From positions 1,426,001 through 1,490,000 of the forward strand of contig JASFAU010000003.1 of NCBI GenBank assembly GCA_039704465.1: DNA of 64,000 bases, written 5' to 3'. Origin of the DNA: Plasmodiophora brassicae. Lineage: Eukaryota; Endomyxa; Phytomyxea; Plasmodiophorida; Plasmodiophoridae. Below are positions 47,501 to 60,200 of this stretch, piece by piece. Within the stretch, counting starts at the first letter, position 1; each line of letters opens with the position of its first letter. A program made the position numbers and the translations under genes. The notes under the pieces were generated by a model. The model was not told the origin of the DNA. It ran no database searches and saw only the letters and a list, made by a program, of their open reading frames with translations.

Positions 47501-50500
47501 CGCTAAGCTGACCCAGATGATCGCTTCACTGACGATTTCGCACCAGTGCTGTACTTGCCAGGTGTGCATCGAACCGGCGTTGCGCTTGTGGTCGCACACT
47601 GGAACCCAGCGGGGCACTACGACACGGTCCAACATGACTAACAACGTCCAGTTCAACACAACACGCATGCGGTGTACCGGTATGCAGACTGTGTACCCGG
47701 AGAGGGACCACTTCCCCACAGGGCACGCCGCTTTCAACGTTGGCGTCTCGCATGAATACCCAGCTGGGCACGTCGTACAGTTGGTCGCCCCGGCTAGACT
47801 GAACCGCCCCGGCTGGCAGGCCATGCTGGGATACGATGTCGATGGTGCGTATCGACCCTGGGACGCTTGGGTGCAATTGACCGAGCCGCAGTCAGAGTAC
47901 CATCCTGGGGCGCACGCCACCGGCGCCGTCGCTGGATTCCAGCAGGCGCTGCCAGCAGGACATGGCTGGCAGAATATGGATGCAGCCGGGCTATATGAAC
48001 CGGATGGGCATGCCACTGGAGGTTCACTTGGGTCGGGACAGATGGACCCAGCGGGGCAAGATAAGCAGGATGTGCTTCCGGACGATGAGTACCGCCCGGG
48101 AAGGCACAGGACGGGAGGTAACGAGCTTATTTGACAGGAATACCCAGCAGGACATACAGTGCAGGATGTCTGCCCAGCTGTGCTGTACCACCCGCTCTGG
48201 CATGGTATGGGAGACGACGCAATGGATGGGCAGTACGACCTTCACGGCAGACTGGGTCATCGACACAAATAAGCGTCACCGAACCGCCTTACCCTGCTGG
48301 GCATAACGTTGCTGCTGTCTGATTACTGCACGAGTATCCTGTGGAAACCACGTTAGTCAGGAGAGCATAAGCAAGCGTAGCAAGCAGACCTGTGTTGCAC
48401 GACAGACACACTGTGGACAGGGCTTTCGAGCTATACGTTCCCGGTGAGCACCGGCTGCATTGTGTGGCCAGCGGCCCTAAGAGACGAGTCGGTCGGTACG
48501 ACCCTGCCTGTCACGTGGCATCGTCGAGCGTACCGGAGAAGTTCCCAGGTTGGCATGCAACCGGGAACGATGTGGGCGTCAGGGCAGCGTACCCTGCCGG
48601 CGTTGCCGTACAATTCGCTGATCCGGCGTATGGCGCGTAGTACCCTGTTCGACGATTCATCAATGATCGTATCGATCTACGGGACACAGGAAGCCTGACC
48701 CGGGGGACACGGCGTACAGCCCGTTTGGCCTGCCGGCGAAAAGGTTCCCTTTGGACCTGAGCGAACCGTCAGTGCAACCGGAGAGCACACGGCGACCCCC
48801 CGTTGGCCCAACATATCGTCGCAGCGGTCGATGTGCAATACCACCCAGGCGGGCACTACAAGGGGCAGATCGTCAGCAACCGTGCGGGAAGACGCCATTG
48901 CGAATAGCAACGGATGACCTGCGAGCATGCCGCCGACGACCCACTGCTCGAGTACCATCCAGTTGGACCTGCACGAATCGTCATGCGTCGTCCTGTGTGC
49001 AACACGCAGGCACGACTCACATGGCGAGCAGGCTGTTTGGCCAGCGGCTGTATAACTCGTTAGAGGCCGGTTGCGGAACGAGAAAGCGGGCGCAACGGAC
49101 CGCTGAACGTTCCAGCTGGGCAGGCCGATGGATTGCTGGACACGGAAGGAGCAATCGTGCCAGCAGGCGCGATCGTGCATGCCGGTCGACCCGCGCTCGA
49201 CGCATACCAGCCCGGCGAGCAGGGCGTGCAACTAATCGAACCAGCGACCGAGAAGGTCCCCGCTGGAGGCGTTTGCGTCAGATTCGACAACTCCACTGCA
49301 AATGGTCCCGATTCACACCTGGACATAGTGTAGCCGTCGTCGACGTGCAGAACGACCCGGCGGGACACTACTCCTGGTCAGTACCGAAGCGTGGCAAATA
49401 ACGAAGACGGACCTGTGTGCAAGACCCTGAATTGGACGAGCTGGAATACCATCCCAGCGAGCAATTCGTGCACGCCGTCTGACCGCTGACTGTGCGGTCC
49501 AGCATCGGTTCAGGGCAACGCTCCTGCCACACAGAACGCTGCACTGACTGGAGTATCTGCCAGCAGGGCAAGCGTAAGCGGCAGTGCTGGTGCAGTATGA
49601 ACCTATGGGACAACCCGTCAGAATCGAGCCAACGACCACGAACAGCAAGGGTACCCGCTGGGCACGTTTGGCACGTAGCCGACTTGACCGTCGCCGCGAA
49701 TGTGCCAGGGGAGCACGCCAGGCAGGACGTGGCGAGGGCGCTCGACCAGTTGCCAGGAGCGCACGCTATCGGTGCTGACGACGGTGCCTGGACAGCGTAG
49801 CCGGCCGGTGTCGCTGTACAATTCGGGGACCCAGTCGAGTTGGCATAGTACCCGGTCGGGCACTGCTGGCAGCTGGTCTGCCCGGCGCCTTCGCCCCGGA
49901 ACAGGTCCCAGTGAGACACATTGGTCGACCGGTGGCGAACTGGCATACCTGAGAAACGGCCAACTGTGCATGACGCGTTAGTCATCAGCGTGTGGGTAAC
50001 CTGACCCGTTTGGAGGCTTACCAGGACAGGCAGTGATACTTGTCGCAGAGCAATATGAACCGGCTGGGCACTAGGACGACGATTGAAATTTCCCCTTTGG
50101 AACAGCAATGGATAGCACGACTGGCGAACGTACCTGAATGCAAGACGTCGAGCGGCTGGTGCCTGTGTACCACCCAGGTGCGCAGGCAATGCATGACCCG
50201 TTCTGGGCATACCCTGTAATCAACCCGCGATAAGGTCGCGATTATGGTGTAAACGGGCTACAGGGGAAATCAACACCTGAAAAAGTTCCAGGAGAGCATG
50301 GGACAGGTGGCAGGGTCGACGAAGGCGAATACGTCCCTGGGGGCGACGCGGTGCAATTCCAGCTGCCAGGGGACGATGCATAGTACCCAGGCAGGCACGG
50401 CGAACATGTCGTTTGCCCTGACGCTATAAGACACCCGATTGAGGACTCACGGCCACATGCGATCGGCGGCAGGACGTGCCTGCAAACGTCCCAGCTGTAG

Positions 50501-53011
50501 GTTGAAGATGCCCCGTGTCAAAGCAAACACGGTGGGGACAGCGCTCAACGACTCCTACCTGGACAGATCGTGGCGGCAGTTGAGTTGCAGCGAAATCCAG
50601 CAGGACAGGTCGTGCACGATGACGAGCGATTCGTCGCGGAGTACGACCCCGGCCCGCATGGCGAGCACGACGTCGCCAGTCCCTTGCTGAAGGTGCCCGC
50701 CGGGCAACTCTGCGGTACCGATGACGTTGACGCTGCCATCATGCCAGGTGAAGTTGCAGAGCAGTTCGCGTTGCCATATCCCACTGCGTAATAGCCCACA
50801 GCACAGGAGGCACAGGACAACTGGCCGGCGCCTAACATGTACATAGTCAACGATCCTGGAGGATGCAACGCTGCCGCCAACCACCACGAACCGGCATATC
50901 TCCCTGGCGGACACAGCTGGCTGATCGTAGAGTTGCAATACGATCTGCGATGGGCGTTCAAGGCTTAACCTGGCCAGCGGGTCACGCTACGAACCCAGAC
51001 GGGCAGATCGTACACGACGCCGAGCGATTCGCCGGGGCGAACCGACCAGCGGGACAGGGTGAGCACGACGTCGCCAGTCCAGTGGCGTACGTGCCAGCAG
51101 GGCAATCGCGGGGATCCGATATCAGCGACACCCAAACCGAACCCGGTGGCGTCGCCGAGCAATTCGACGATCCGGGCCCTTTCGCGAAGTAGCCTGTCGA
51201 GCACGACGAACAGGATCCCTGCCCGGAACCTGTGCCGGGAATGGTCGTACGATAAGTGTGTCGCGGTGCGATGATGCCACGCACGCGTCTTACTGGAATA
51301 CTTCCCAGGCGAGCACAGCACAGGCGCCGATGAATTCGTTAGACAGAACGACCTGCGCAAACGCCGTCTGAGGGCGCCCTTCCAGACGAGATGCATCGAC
51401 ACACACTGACCCACTGGGGCACGCTGTGCACGCTGCCGACCCCGACGACGATGAGAAGGTCCCGGCAGGGCATACCGTGCACGTCGCCGCCAATCCCAGG
51501 CTAAACGTTCCCGCGGGACACACAACCGGCGCAGATGACGTCGAGGGCGTCATGTACCCAGGGGGCGATGCTGTGCAATTCTGGGCCCCGGCCGTCGTCG
51601 AATACCATCCCGGAGCGCAGGCAACGCACGACGTCCCTCGCTGGTACTGGCCGACGCCGCACAGACCAACCAGGACGCTGGTCTGCGAACTAATGCCGTT
51701 GAGCGCGCTGGTGACAACAACGGGGACCGCGCCCCCCGATGGCAACGCCGGCACCGTGCACCGTATCGTCGTGCTGTTCACGAAGACGGGGCTGAGGCAA
51801 GATGACCCGCCAACGGTCACTGATCCGATATCGGCGCTGGACTGCGCCAGGTTCGTTCCCAGGATCGTGATGAGCGTCCCGCCAGCAACAGGGACCGAAG
51901 CGGGTGCAACTCTGGTCACGACCGGCTGGGCGTTGTAGGTGAAACGCGATGACGCGTTCGATATCGATGAGCGCCCGCCAGAGAGTGTCTGGACTTGGAC
52001 GTTGACAGCACCTGATGCGGTTGTCGCTGGCGGCCGACATTTGACCTGGGTCGACGATATCCAGACGACGTTGGCACAGGGAGCGGACCCACATACGCCT
52101 CCGATGACGGTCACGTTCCCGAGATCGCTGGCGGACGTGCCGAGCAGCATGCCCGAGATCGTGATCGTCGTGGATCCCGCCATCGACCCGTTCGTTGGCG
52201 TGATGGACGTTATGATCGGGACGAGATTCGCGCGAAACGATCCAGCTGCGGTCGGCGACACCGATCCGGTCGCCAGGGCCGATGTTCGCGCCGCGTTCCT
52301 GATCGCACCGACGACGGTGATCGTCAGGGCGCCAGGCGTAGGCGGTGCCGCCCCGGTCGGATCGACGATGACGATCTGCAGAACCGACGCCGACGTCCAT
52401 GTCGACGTGTAGGATGCGCCCAGGGACTGGCTTGCGGTGATCAGCGCGTCCGTCTGCGACTTGGTCAGGGTCGTCGGCCCGCCTGCCATGTCAGTGGCGC
52501 GGTCGAACGCGATCTGGATCGTCGATCCGGCAGCGTAACTCGCCTGCCCAGGTGCGGCAACGCACAGGACTGACGAGATGGCGGGTGCTGCCGCGAACGA
52601 TCCATTCAGAGCAGGAGATGGCGACGAGGATACAGAGGCGCCGAGCAGGTGGCCGTTGATCGTTGCAGTGCAGACGCCGATCTGGGGCGGCGCTGCCGTC
52701 GAAGAATTGATGATTGTAACAAGGAGGACGGACGGTGACAGCCAGAAGCCGGTATAGGATGACCCCAGCGACTGGGAGAAGGTCACGATCGCGTCGACCA
52801 GCGATCGACCTGGAAGCGCATCCGACCCATTCGCTTTGTTCGTGGCGGCGCTGAACGTGACCTCAATGGAATCGCCCGCGGCATACGAATCGAGAGCGGC
52901 CGTGTTCAGAGCCGTCAAGGACACGATCGACAGCGGCGACGATGACCAGGCGATACCGATGCATAACGCCAGCACGACCGCCCGGGTCAGCGCCCGTTGC
53001 TGCCGACCCAT
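41600..53011 (-). CDS. Giant Cys-rich surface protein with signal peptide and IPT/TIG domains
   Basis: The chosen start at 53011 gives a clean signal peptide, MGRQQRALTRAVVLALCIGI. Two repeat-like beta domains of about 110 residues with SYAAGSxIxIxF and QSLGxSYT motifs follow. Then come two IPT/TIG domains (ITSITPTNGSMAGSTTITI; VTRVAPASVPVAGGTLITI). From about 51700 to 41650 the protein consists of more than forty Cys-rich units of CPAGTF/CPPGYYC type with CxxC spacings, similar to GCC2/GCC3 (ephrin-receptor-like) domains. Many short introns break the frame and I have not resolved each one. Such proteins are large cell-surface or matrix receptors in protists. No membrane helix was found before the last Cys-rich unit, so the 3' end is open. 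Confidence 0.8.
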
Positions 53012-53795
53012 CGAACCCGCGGAACGTCGGGACGAAGGCCCCGCCGACCTGAGGCCCCACTGACCAGGAACTGACAAGCAACCCAGCAGATAACATACGA
53101 TGGCGGTGGTGCAACGCAGGGCAGATATCCATTTCACGCTGCTCCTTCGATCAATACGCAGCGCGATTGCCGACGAAACCGGCCACAAGGCAGGATGCCG
53201 TTGTTCCTGCGAATGGGTTGCCGGGCGAGGTTGTAGGCCACGTCGTATATCTTCTCAGTCACAGCTCCACCTGACACGTTCGTGGAGTTGGCTCACTGAT
53301 GTACCTGTCCCAGACCTCAATGGAACAGGTATACCACCCGCGAAGGTCGACCGAACCAGGAGGCGGACTGGGAACGCCGCGCCAGTGCTGACAACGCGGA
53401 CGGCGACGTCAAACGTCGCCATCCCCGTGCTGGCCCGACCAGCTGAGCATCATTCTGCCCGAGTAGACCGTCCAGACGGGTCTGGCGCTGCAGCTATTGT
53501 TTGACGATATGTCGCTTATTGTGTATTGATGTTGCCAACGCGGATCGCACCGCGAGATGGTGATGAGCTGTTGAGCTGTTGATTGTACGACACGGCTGAC
53601 AGGTGACAGCGACCGCCATCATCGTCCTGTTGTAGACTGAACAGCGTCTTAGTGGCCGCAATATACGAAATCGCAAGCATTGGCCGAAATAACGCCACCA
53701 ACAATGTTGTGATGTAGCGTTTGGCGAGCAGCCATTCCGGTGGCCATTCCTTCGTACCATCTTTGCCAATGTGCTTCGAGGTTTCAGGTCCTAAA
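53012..53795. other. Upstream region of the giant gene
   Basis: 784 bp between the giant gene's start and the METTL22-like stop, both on the minus strand. Frames on both strands are unremarkable. An upstream in-frame extension of the giant gene to 53188 exists but would bury the signal peptide. Confidence 0.4.
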
Positions 53796-54524
53796 CTATC
53801 GTGGCCCTCCAGTAACGATCTCGAAGAGAAGCGACGTGGGAGAGCGTTCCAAGGACGTGGCACTGGCGATGTCGCCCATGTCGACAAGGACGAGACCGAG
53901 ACCCGCGTCATCGACGCATCGACGGAAGTGGTCAAGAGCGACGTCCGCGATTGCCATGGTCGCGACGATGAAATTAACACGAGATTCAACGGCGATGAGA
54001 ACGCATGCGCCCTTCGCCAAGTACCTCGACGACAGATTAACGAGCGACGATGTCAACACATCCTCGAAGACTAGGTCGCAGGCGATCAAGTAGTCAACAT
54101 TCTCGATAGGAACGGCATCGAATGGTGTATCTCCGGCTGCCAACTCAACAACATCGATTCGACGCGTCTGAACACGATCGGCAAGACCGTTCCGTTGCAG
54201 GTTCGACTTACATAGCGACAGGACGTCGTCGTCATGATCGCTGGCAACAAACGCCTTGGCAGAAGGTCCGAGGACGACAGCGACTAGACCAGGACCGCAG
54301 CCGACCTCGAGGATCGTGGACTGCCCGAGACGAGGCTGCGTATCTGTTCGTAGGAACCAATCGCAGACCAGCTGACAACACGGCCACGCCTGCAACCCGC
54401 TGTGGTCGACGTCCGTCGAACTCGCGATAGACATGACGATATGCCGATCCGGCGCATCGAACTCCAGCTGTTCGTCAACAGTGTTCAACGCACCAACGAC
54501 ATCATCGCCGCTGTCGCTCGCCAT
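53796..54524 (-). CDS. METTL22-like lysine methyltransferase (Methyltransf_16 family)
   Basis: Unspliced 242-aa frame from the ATG at 54524. The SAM-binding motif I is ILEVGCGPGLVAVVLG, followed by ASDHDDDVLSLCKSNLQRNG. The family's D-x-x-Y/F motif region reads LIACDLVFEDVL. CVLIAVESRVNFIVATM resembles the METTL22 branch. W-x-x-x stacking residues lie at AWPCCQLVCDWFL. METTL21/22-type enzymes methylate lysines in chaperones and other proteins; the target here is unknown. Confidence 0.85.
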   Translation of the reverse strand: MASDSGDDVVGALNTVDEQLEFDAPDRHIVMSIASSTDVDHSGLQAWPCCQLVCDWFLRTDTQPRLGQSTILEVGCGPGLVAVVLGPSAKAFVASDHDDDVLSLCKSNLQRNGLADRVQTRRIDVVELAAGDTPFDAVPIENVDYLIACDLVFEDVLTSSLVNLSSRYLAKGACVLIAVESRVNFIVATMAIADVALDHFRRCVDDAGLGLVLVDMGDIASATSLERSPTSLLFEIVTGGPR

Positions 54525-54675
54525 AACCGAAATAGAACGACGCGCACTTTTCTACGCTGCACCAAAGCGCTACACACGGAAGAGTCTCACGCATCCCGGT
54601 AGAACTCGGCAGAGTTTAACGGACACTGGTGTTGCATTCCTCTCTTCGTGGGGTCGACGACGGCACGAATCAGGC

Positions 54676-55294
54676 TCAGGCCCCCGGGGCACCGTTGAGG
54701 ATGCGCTGGAGGATCAGCAGAAGAAGCACCAGAGTGATCATGTGCGGGCCTTGCGCCTGGAGTGCATCGGAGTAGGCCTGGTACTGGAGACAGCAGAACT
54801 TCGACCCGTTCTGGAAACCTTTGGAAGGACTGCAAAAGTCAGATGGGGTAATTGGATCCTGACACTGACTGGATGATCCTGTCCGTGTTGATCATCAGCA
54901 ACCACATTCACGGAGCACATTTTCTGACGGGATTAATACCTTGGCAGCAACGAAGAGGCGGATGGAAGTTTGTGTCGGACGATAGCGTGGAACATTGCTC
55001 CGTATTCGTTGTCAAGCACTGGGGGTCGCCTGGACTCGGCACGAGAGTTGGAGGGAAGTAGCGAACGCCATGATTGTGCGGGTCCTGAACCGACGGGTGG
55101 CTTGGGTCGTCATATGGAAATGCACCTGCACCTGTTTTACCGTCTCCGCCTTGGCCACCACGGCCTTCACCCCCGCCATGTTCGCCACCGCGACCGCCTC
55201 CGCCGCCACCACTTGCACCAAAAGCCCGCTTCCCATCAAGGATGGCCAGAACAACCAGTAGAAACGTGAACAGGAACGCTCGGGCGGGAACCAT
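54676..55294 (-). CDS. Small secreted Gly-rich protein, possibly GPI-anchored
   Basis: On the complement, MVPARAFLFTFLLVVLAIL forms a signal peptide at 55294. A Gly/His-rich segment and FPYDDPSHPSVQDPHNH follow. A downstream coherent exon holds DFCSPSKGFQNGSKFCC and ends in MITLVLLLLILQRILNGAPGA plus a TGA at 54676-54678, a hydrophobic end suited to GPI anchoring. The join between the two parts (around 54860-54960) could not be fixed in phase. No family recognised. Confidence 0.45.
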
Positions 55295-56015
55295 CGATCT
55301 CGAATGTGGGACTCGTGTTTCCGCTATGCGGACTGCGGAATGCAAACGCCGCAGATCCGATGCACCGCGCGCTCCCGATTTAGCACCGCAACAGCCATCT
55401 CATGAGCGTTGAGTCGATCGCCCATAGCCCACAGGCCACTGTTAGAGCACGCCCCCGTTTACGGACGATGCCGCACGGTGTCCGTGGCGGTGTGCCGTTC
55501 GTTGACTGTTGAGGGCGGGGGGACCGGAGGGGTGCGGACCCACGACGGCCTTGCAACAACGGCCGACTGCCGGACTCGGAGGGGTCCAGTCCTGTATTTT
55601 ACACGCCGTCGATGTGAATAGGTAATAGAGGCGACTCGTTCTGCGCTAACGTTTTCAATGCGGTTCGGATCGCAGGCGGCGCTGGTGCCCGATCACGGCT
55701 CGGTACGTGCGTGCCCCGCGTGCACACGTCGCTCGAAGGCTCAACTGGCGCCACCAAGCCGCTGTTTGTTCTAGACCCTGTTTCCGCTGATCTTGGACAA
55801 TCAGCCTACGTGAACAAGGCGCTGTCCGTGCTGCTGGCAGGAACCGACCACCTGACGACGGCCTCGCCTAGCCAGGGCGGCGTGGGCCATTCACATTTCA
55901 TGGGTGTGTCGGCGCACTCGTACTTGTTTAGTACTGCGAAGACCTCCGTAGACATCAACGTGACCGACTCGCAGAATTCGTTGGTGGATGTTAACACAAG
56001 CGCCGTCGTCATCCA
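55295..56015. other. Region before the inverted duplication
   Basis: A plus-strand frame at 55711-56076 and the antisense frame from the left arm cross this region. No recognised domain and no RNA gene. Confidence 0.35.
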
Positions 56016-56212
56016 GGGCTTCTTCTTCCGCCCCGGATCCGCCTGGGCCTCCAGAGCCCTCTTGGTTAGCGCGTAGTGCCGACCTGGGAAACGCACAATG
56101 CGCTCGGCGGTCTTCCCGATGTGCTGGATTCTTTTGGCGTACGCGTGAATCGTCTCATCCGGCATCATCGAGAACTGGCACTCGCTGTCCTCGACGAGCT
56201 TCGGACAATACT
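56016..56212 (-). repeat. Inverted duplication, left arm (197 bp)
   Basis: Reverse complement of 56250-56449 at roughly 90 percent identity by eye, separated by a 37-bp spacer. On the minus strand it encodes MMPDETIHAYAKRIQHIG followed by KTAERIVRF and ADPGRKKKP. Confidence 0.85.
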
Positions 56213-56249
56213 GCCGTGCCAGATGGTTGTGCTATTTGTACAACGTCGT

Positions 56250-56449
56250 AGTATTGCCCGAAGCTCGTCGAGGACAGCGAGTGCCAGTTCTCGATGATAC
56301 CAGACGAGACGTTTCACGCGTACGCCGAAAGAATACAGCACATCGGGAAGACCGCCGAGCGCATTGTGCGTTTCCTATGTAGGTCGGCACTAAGCGCCTA
56401 CCAAGAGGGCTCTGGGGGCCAGGCGGATCCGGGGCGGAAGAAGAAGCCC
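56250..56449 (+). repeat. Inverted duplication, right arm (200 bp)
   Basis: On the plus strand it encodes MIPDETFHAYAERIQHIG, then KTAERIVRF and ADPGRKKKP, so both arms keep the same reading frame in head-to-head orientation. Indels between them are in the segment after IVRF. No family recognised for the peptide. Confidence 0.85.
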
Positions 56450-56845
56450 CGTTTGGGACTATTCTACGATCCCCTCATATTTGTAGACCGCTTGCTCGTT
56501 CCGTACGTCGGAGGTCATGGAGCGCGGTTGCTCCCCATCGCAACCTGTGGCGTCTTCAGCTGGCGGCGACAAGGCCAACGCGGACAGCGGCGGGCGCTCG
56601 ATGCATGTCCGGAGTTCCCTGAGGTCATGAATCATGATGATGATCGGTGAGGATTTCGCTGCGGCCATGACGGAGCGTGGGCATCGCGTCGTTCAGCCCG
56701 GGTCAACAACACGCCATGTCCTATGTTGTCCAGGAGCGGTCGGCCTCTTTTCGTAAGCCCGGCAGGATCGGGGAGATCATTGGTTTTCCTGGCAGCGGCG
56801 TTCCAAATGGAGGGTACCCGGCGGTAGCTACCTATTGTTTTAATT
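56450..56845. other. Region between the inverted duplication and 5S copy 6
   Basis: About 400 bp. The right-arm frame continues to 56650 without recognisable domains. The last 60 bp resemble the region upstream of 5S copy 1 (a shared GGCGGyAGCTA and following bases). Confidence 0.35.
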
Positions 56846-56875
56846 ACATGAAGGCGGAAGTGCACCACCAACACC
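56846..56875 (+). promoter_or_regulatory. Conserved 5S upstream element, copy 6
   Basis: Nearly identical to the element of copy 1: 28 of 30 bases by eye. Confidence 0.55.
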
Positions 56876-56995
56876 GGTTACGTTCATACAACACCGAATG
56901 TGCCGTATCTCATTCCGAATTGCGAAGCCAAATGGTGTTTGGCCTGTTCAGTACTCGGGAGGGGGACCACCGGGGAACCGCATGGTGATGTAACC
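56876..56995 (+). rRNA. 5S ribosomal RNA, dispersed copy 6
   Basis: 120-nt 5S gene of the common sequence form. The terminator is only T4 (56996-56999) followed by GGG, shorter than in the other copies. It lies 213 bp from the dynein stop codon, convergent with it. Confidence 0.94.
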
Positions 56996-57208
56996 TTTTG
57001 GGCGCTCACGATCATGTCCGTTCGTGTTTGCGACTTCAACGCCAATTCAACCTATACTACCGCGTCTACCTAGTACTCGTCAGACGTATAAAGCGAATGC
57101 GCTTCAGCTTCTTCATATCAAAACTGCACTCCTCGGTCCGCCTGCATCAGAGCGACTAACGGATCAACCGAATAATGGTGCCAGCGCCGATATATTTCGC
57201 AAGATTTA

Positions 57209-60200
57209 TCAGTCATCGAGCTGGAGAATAAGAGCAACACCACGTTTGACCCAGTGCTCTTCTGGGAGCCGGGATGGCAGGTTCACGGTCATGACGTAGT
57301 TTGTAGAATGCCCTGTTGTGGAAAGAGTGCCGGCGCGTTTGCTTGTTTTGTAGACTGGGCACGGGTACAGTGTCCTGTTCGCTGGGATGTCCCCCGTCTT
57401 CATCGGCTTCAGCCAGACGACAGGCATTGGCGTCTGCAATGTCTTCGGCATGGACTCCGCTGCAGGCAATTGTCATGCCAAGTCCCACACCTTGGCCATA
57501 CATCGAAATACCTAAGCACTGGTGCTGGGAATCCCAGCGGGCGCCTTCGAGGAACATTCCAGAAACGTAGCAGCCTGACTCAGGAGCCTTGACTGCTTGG
57601 CGGTCTTCGTTCCCAGTCAATGACGACATGACCTCAAAGTCGAAACTGAGCGTGTCGATGGGGAATTGGTGAGCACGGGCGTAATTCTATAGACGTTCAG
57701 GTTGGAAACCGCTCGCAACACCACCTACCGAACCGTACGTACCTGAAGCGCACCAGTTAAGAAGCTCTGGGTGAAGAAGAACCCAGAGATCCAGAAAATG
57801 TGTGGTGGCCCATTGTCCACCCAGTCCCGGAGGAACGCAATTCGACGGCTGAGGTCATCGGCCCACGACGAGAGGGGCTTCAACGATGGATATGACACGG
57901 AAGCCCACAATCGGGGTACTCTTCCGTCGAATATGTCGTTCCCAAGTGTTTCAAGCTCACTCGTCATCACCTGCGTGACCTGTTCAGTATACAGCCCAAA
58001 CGCACATCTATCAGGCGTACCAGTTGCCCGGCTAAAGCCTGTGACAGCGACGACAGGGTCGACTTGACTTTGTTTAACAGCCGGTTGAAACGCTTGATTT
58101 CCTGAACCAGGACGGTGTTCAAACTCTGCTTGTATTCCACCGTGTACTTTGCGGATATCGCCTCGATATCAAACAGAGCAGGCACAGCCGCCTAGCATGC
58201 GCGTTACAGGTTGCAACGAGAACAGTGCAAATCTACAGGCTACCTGAGTGTCGGCGACGGCTCGGGAAATAGCAAGATCGCGAACAGCCCCGGAAGTGTT
58301 CGTCGAGCGCGGCATTTGACAGAGGGCTGCGTCTAACAGTTCACTGCTCTCCTTGATGGCAGAGCTAATGCTAGCGTTGTCGTGAAGGCCAAACGTCGAC
58401 GGCTCATCGTTCGTCGGGAATTTCTTGATGTGTGCGATAACCGAGTCTAACGCCCCGTCCTATGAAGAGTCGATTTAAGAGCCAGTACGTTACACAGCGT
58501 GGACATCACCAAACTACAGGAGGTGTCTTGTAGACTCCTGATGACGACAGGGCGTAGGGGTTGACGGAAACGATTTGGTCACAGTAGAACGTTTTGAGAA
58601 TATGATTCATGGTCCGTCGGTCGTTCTCATCGGTGACACGCCCACCGTAGTTGAGCTCACCGGTTAGATATCGTAAGGCCTATCGCATCTCTGAATCTGT
58701 CTCTCGATATCAGTGTTCGGCTTCAAAATTACCTGGAGTGGCACCGTTTCATAGGTTTCAATGAACTGGCGAAGTTGGCGGACACTGATGCTTAGGTCGC
58801 TTGCATTGAACTCATACATGATGTTCCATCCGAGAGGCCCGAATTTCCGACGTTCCTGCAGTGAAACCTCAATTTCTGCATCGACTAGAAGACGCTGTAG
58901 GACTCCCCAGACCTGGACAATGGCGTGGAAGAAGCACAGACCGAACAATAATCTCTTGAACGGCTTCGGTTTCGGACAGTCTTGGTACCACTGGGGATCG
59001 AACCCAGAAAACGATCGCAGCATGTTGGCGCGAACTCCTCTCGGCGGTTCGTTTGTCATCTTGACGCCATTCTGAAGAATGGATACAGGGAACCTAGAGC
59101 CGAAGTCATCCAAATGTGTTGAGCGAAGCCGCGTGTACGAAACGCACTGCTTGCTAGGGTTCGATGTCAGCCACAGGCGGAAATCAGGGTGTGCAGTCTC
59201 TGGGTTGATGTCCTGCACGATCTTCTCCAGACTACTCATCCAAGACACCGCAAGGTGACAGTTCTGAAGCAGAACCCAGGTCCCTGTTCGGCATGGCCTT
59301 TCAGACACCCATGGTAGTTCCTTGTTTGTCATGTTCTACCTTTGTCGATGGCTGCAGCAATCGCAGCCTCGGCTATAGCACCCTGCCCCTGACCCAACGA
59401 TATGCTGGCGAGCTTGTCCGGAGTAGCATAGCCCCGCGTGTCAGCGAACTTATAGAGCCTAGTGGAGCATAATGGTTATCAATCCGTCGTTGAGCAACGC
59501 GAACCGCCGCCTACTCCGCAACGGGGTCGGCCCCAGGCGATAGCACGAACACCAAGGGCGACACATTGGACGAGTCTTCGAACCCCTCGTTGAGGTCGAA
59601 TGGGGGAGGCTCGATGAACTTCTTGCCCATGCACGTGCTTACGAAACTTTGAATCCCAGGGACCAGCTTGTCGAATCGAAGACAGCGAACAACCAGCAGT
59701 CGCTGGAACGGGTCCATCTGAGCCTGATTGCAGGCCATCAGTCGATGTCGAAATTGGGTATGCAATTTGCTTCAGAGGTTCACCTGGAAAGGTTCGGGGA
59801 ATGCCTCGTTGTAGGGATCCGGGCTCTCGTAGACCCGCTTCCAGTGTCGAAGACTACGTTGGAAAGACGCATCGAGTCCATTATAGTCCTCGATTTGCGA
59901 CAACGTCTGTTGAACGATAAACGCGGGTTCTGCCGAACGTACTGAGGCAGTTACCTGAATCATTGGCCATATCGGTCCTGTGAGCCAATCTGGAGAAGGG
60001 TTGACGATGGGTTCATACGGGGCACCGTTCCCAACTATCCGGTGTACGTTAGATTGACGCAAACCACAATTGGACAACGCATACCGCCAGTCAAAAGGAA
60101 GCGGAGCGCCATTTGATTCAACTCCCCTTTACCCTCAAGGTGCTTGACGCACAGCAAGAATGAAAACAAGAGCTTGTCGTCCTCGAACAGGGACCTGCAA

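Noticed and set aside
51426..52412. Plus-strand frames opposite the giant gene's IPT domains
   Set aside because: The minus strand encodes IPT domains and a signal peptide; the plus frames show no features.
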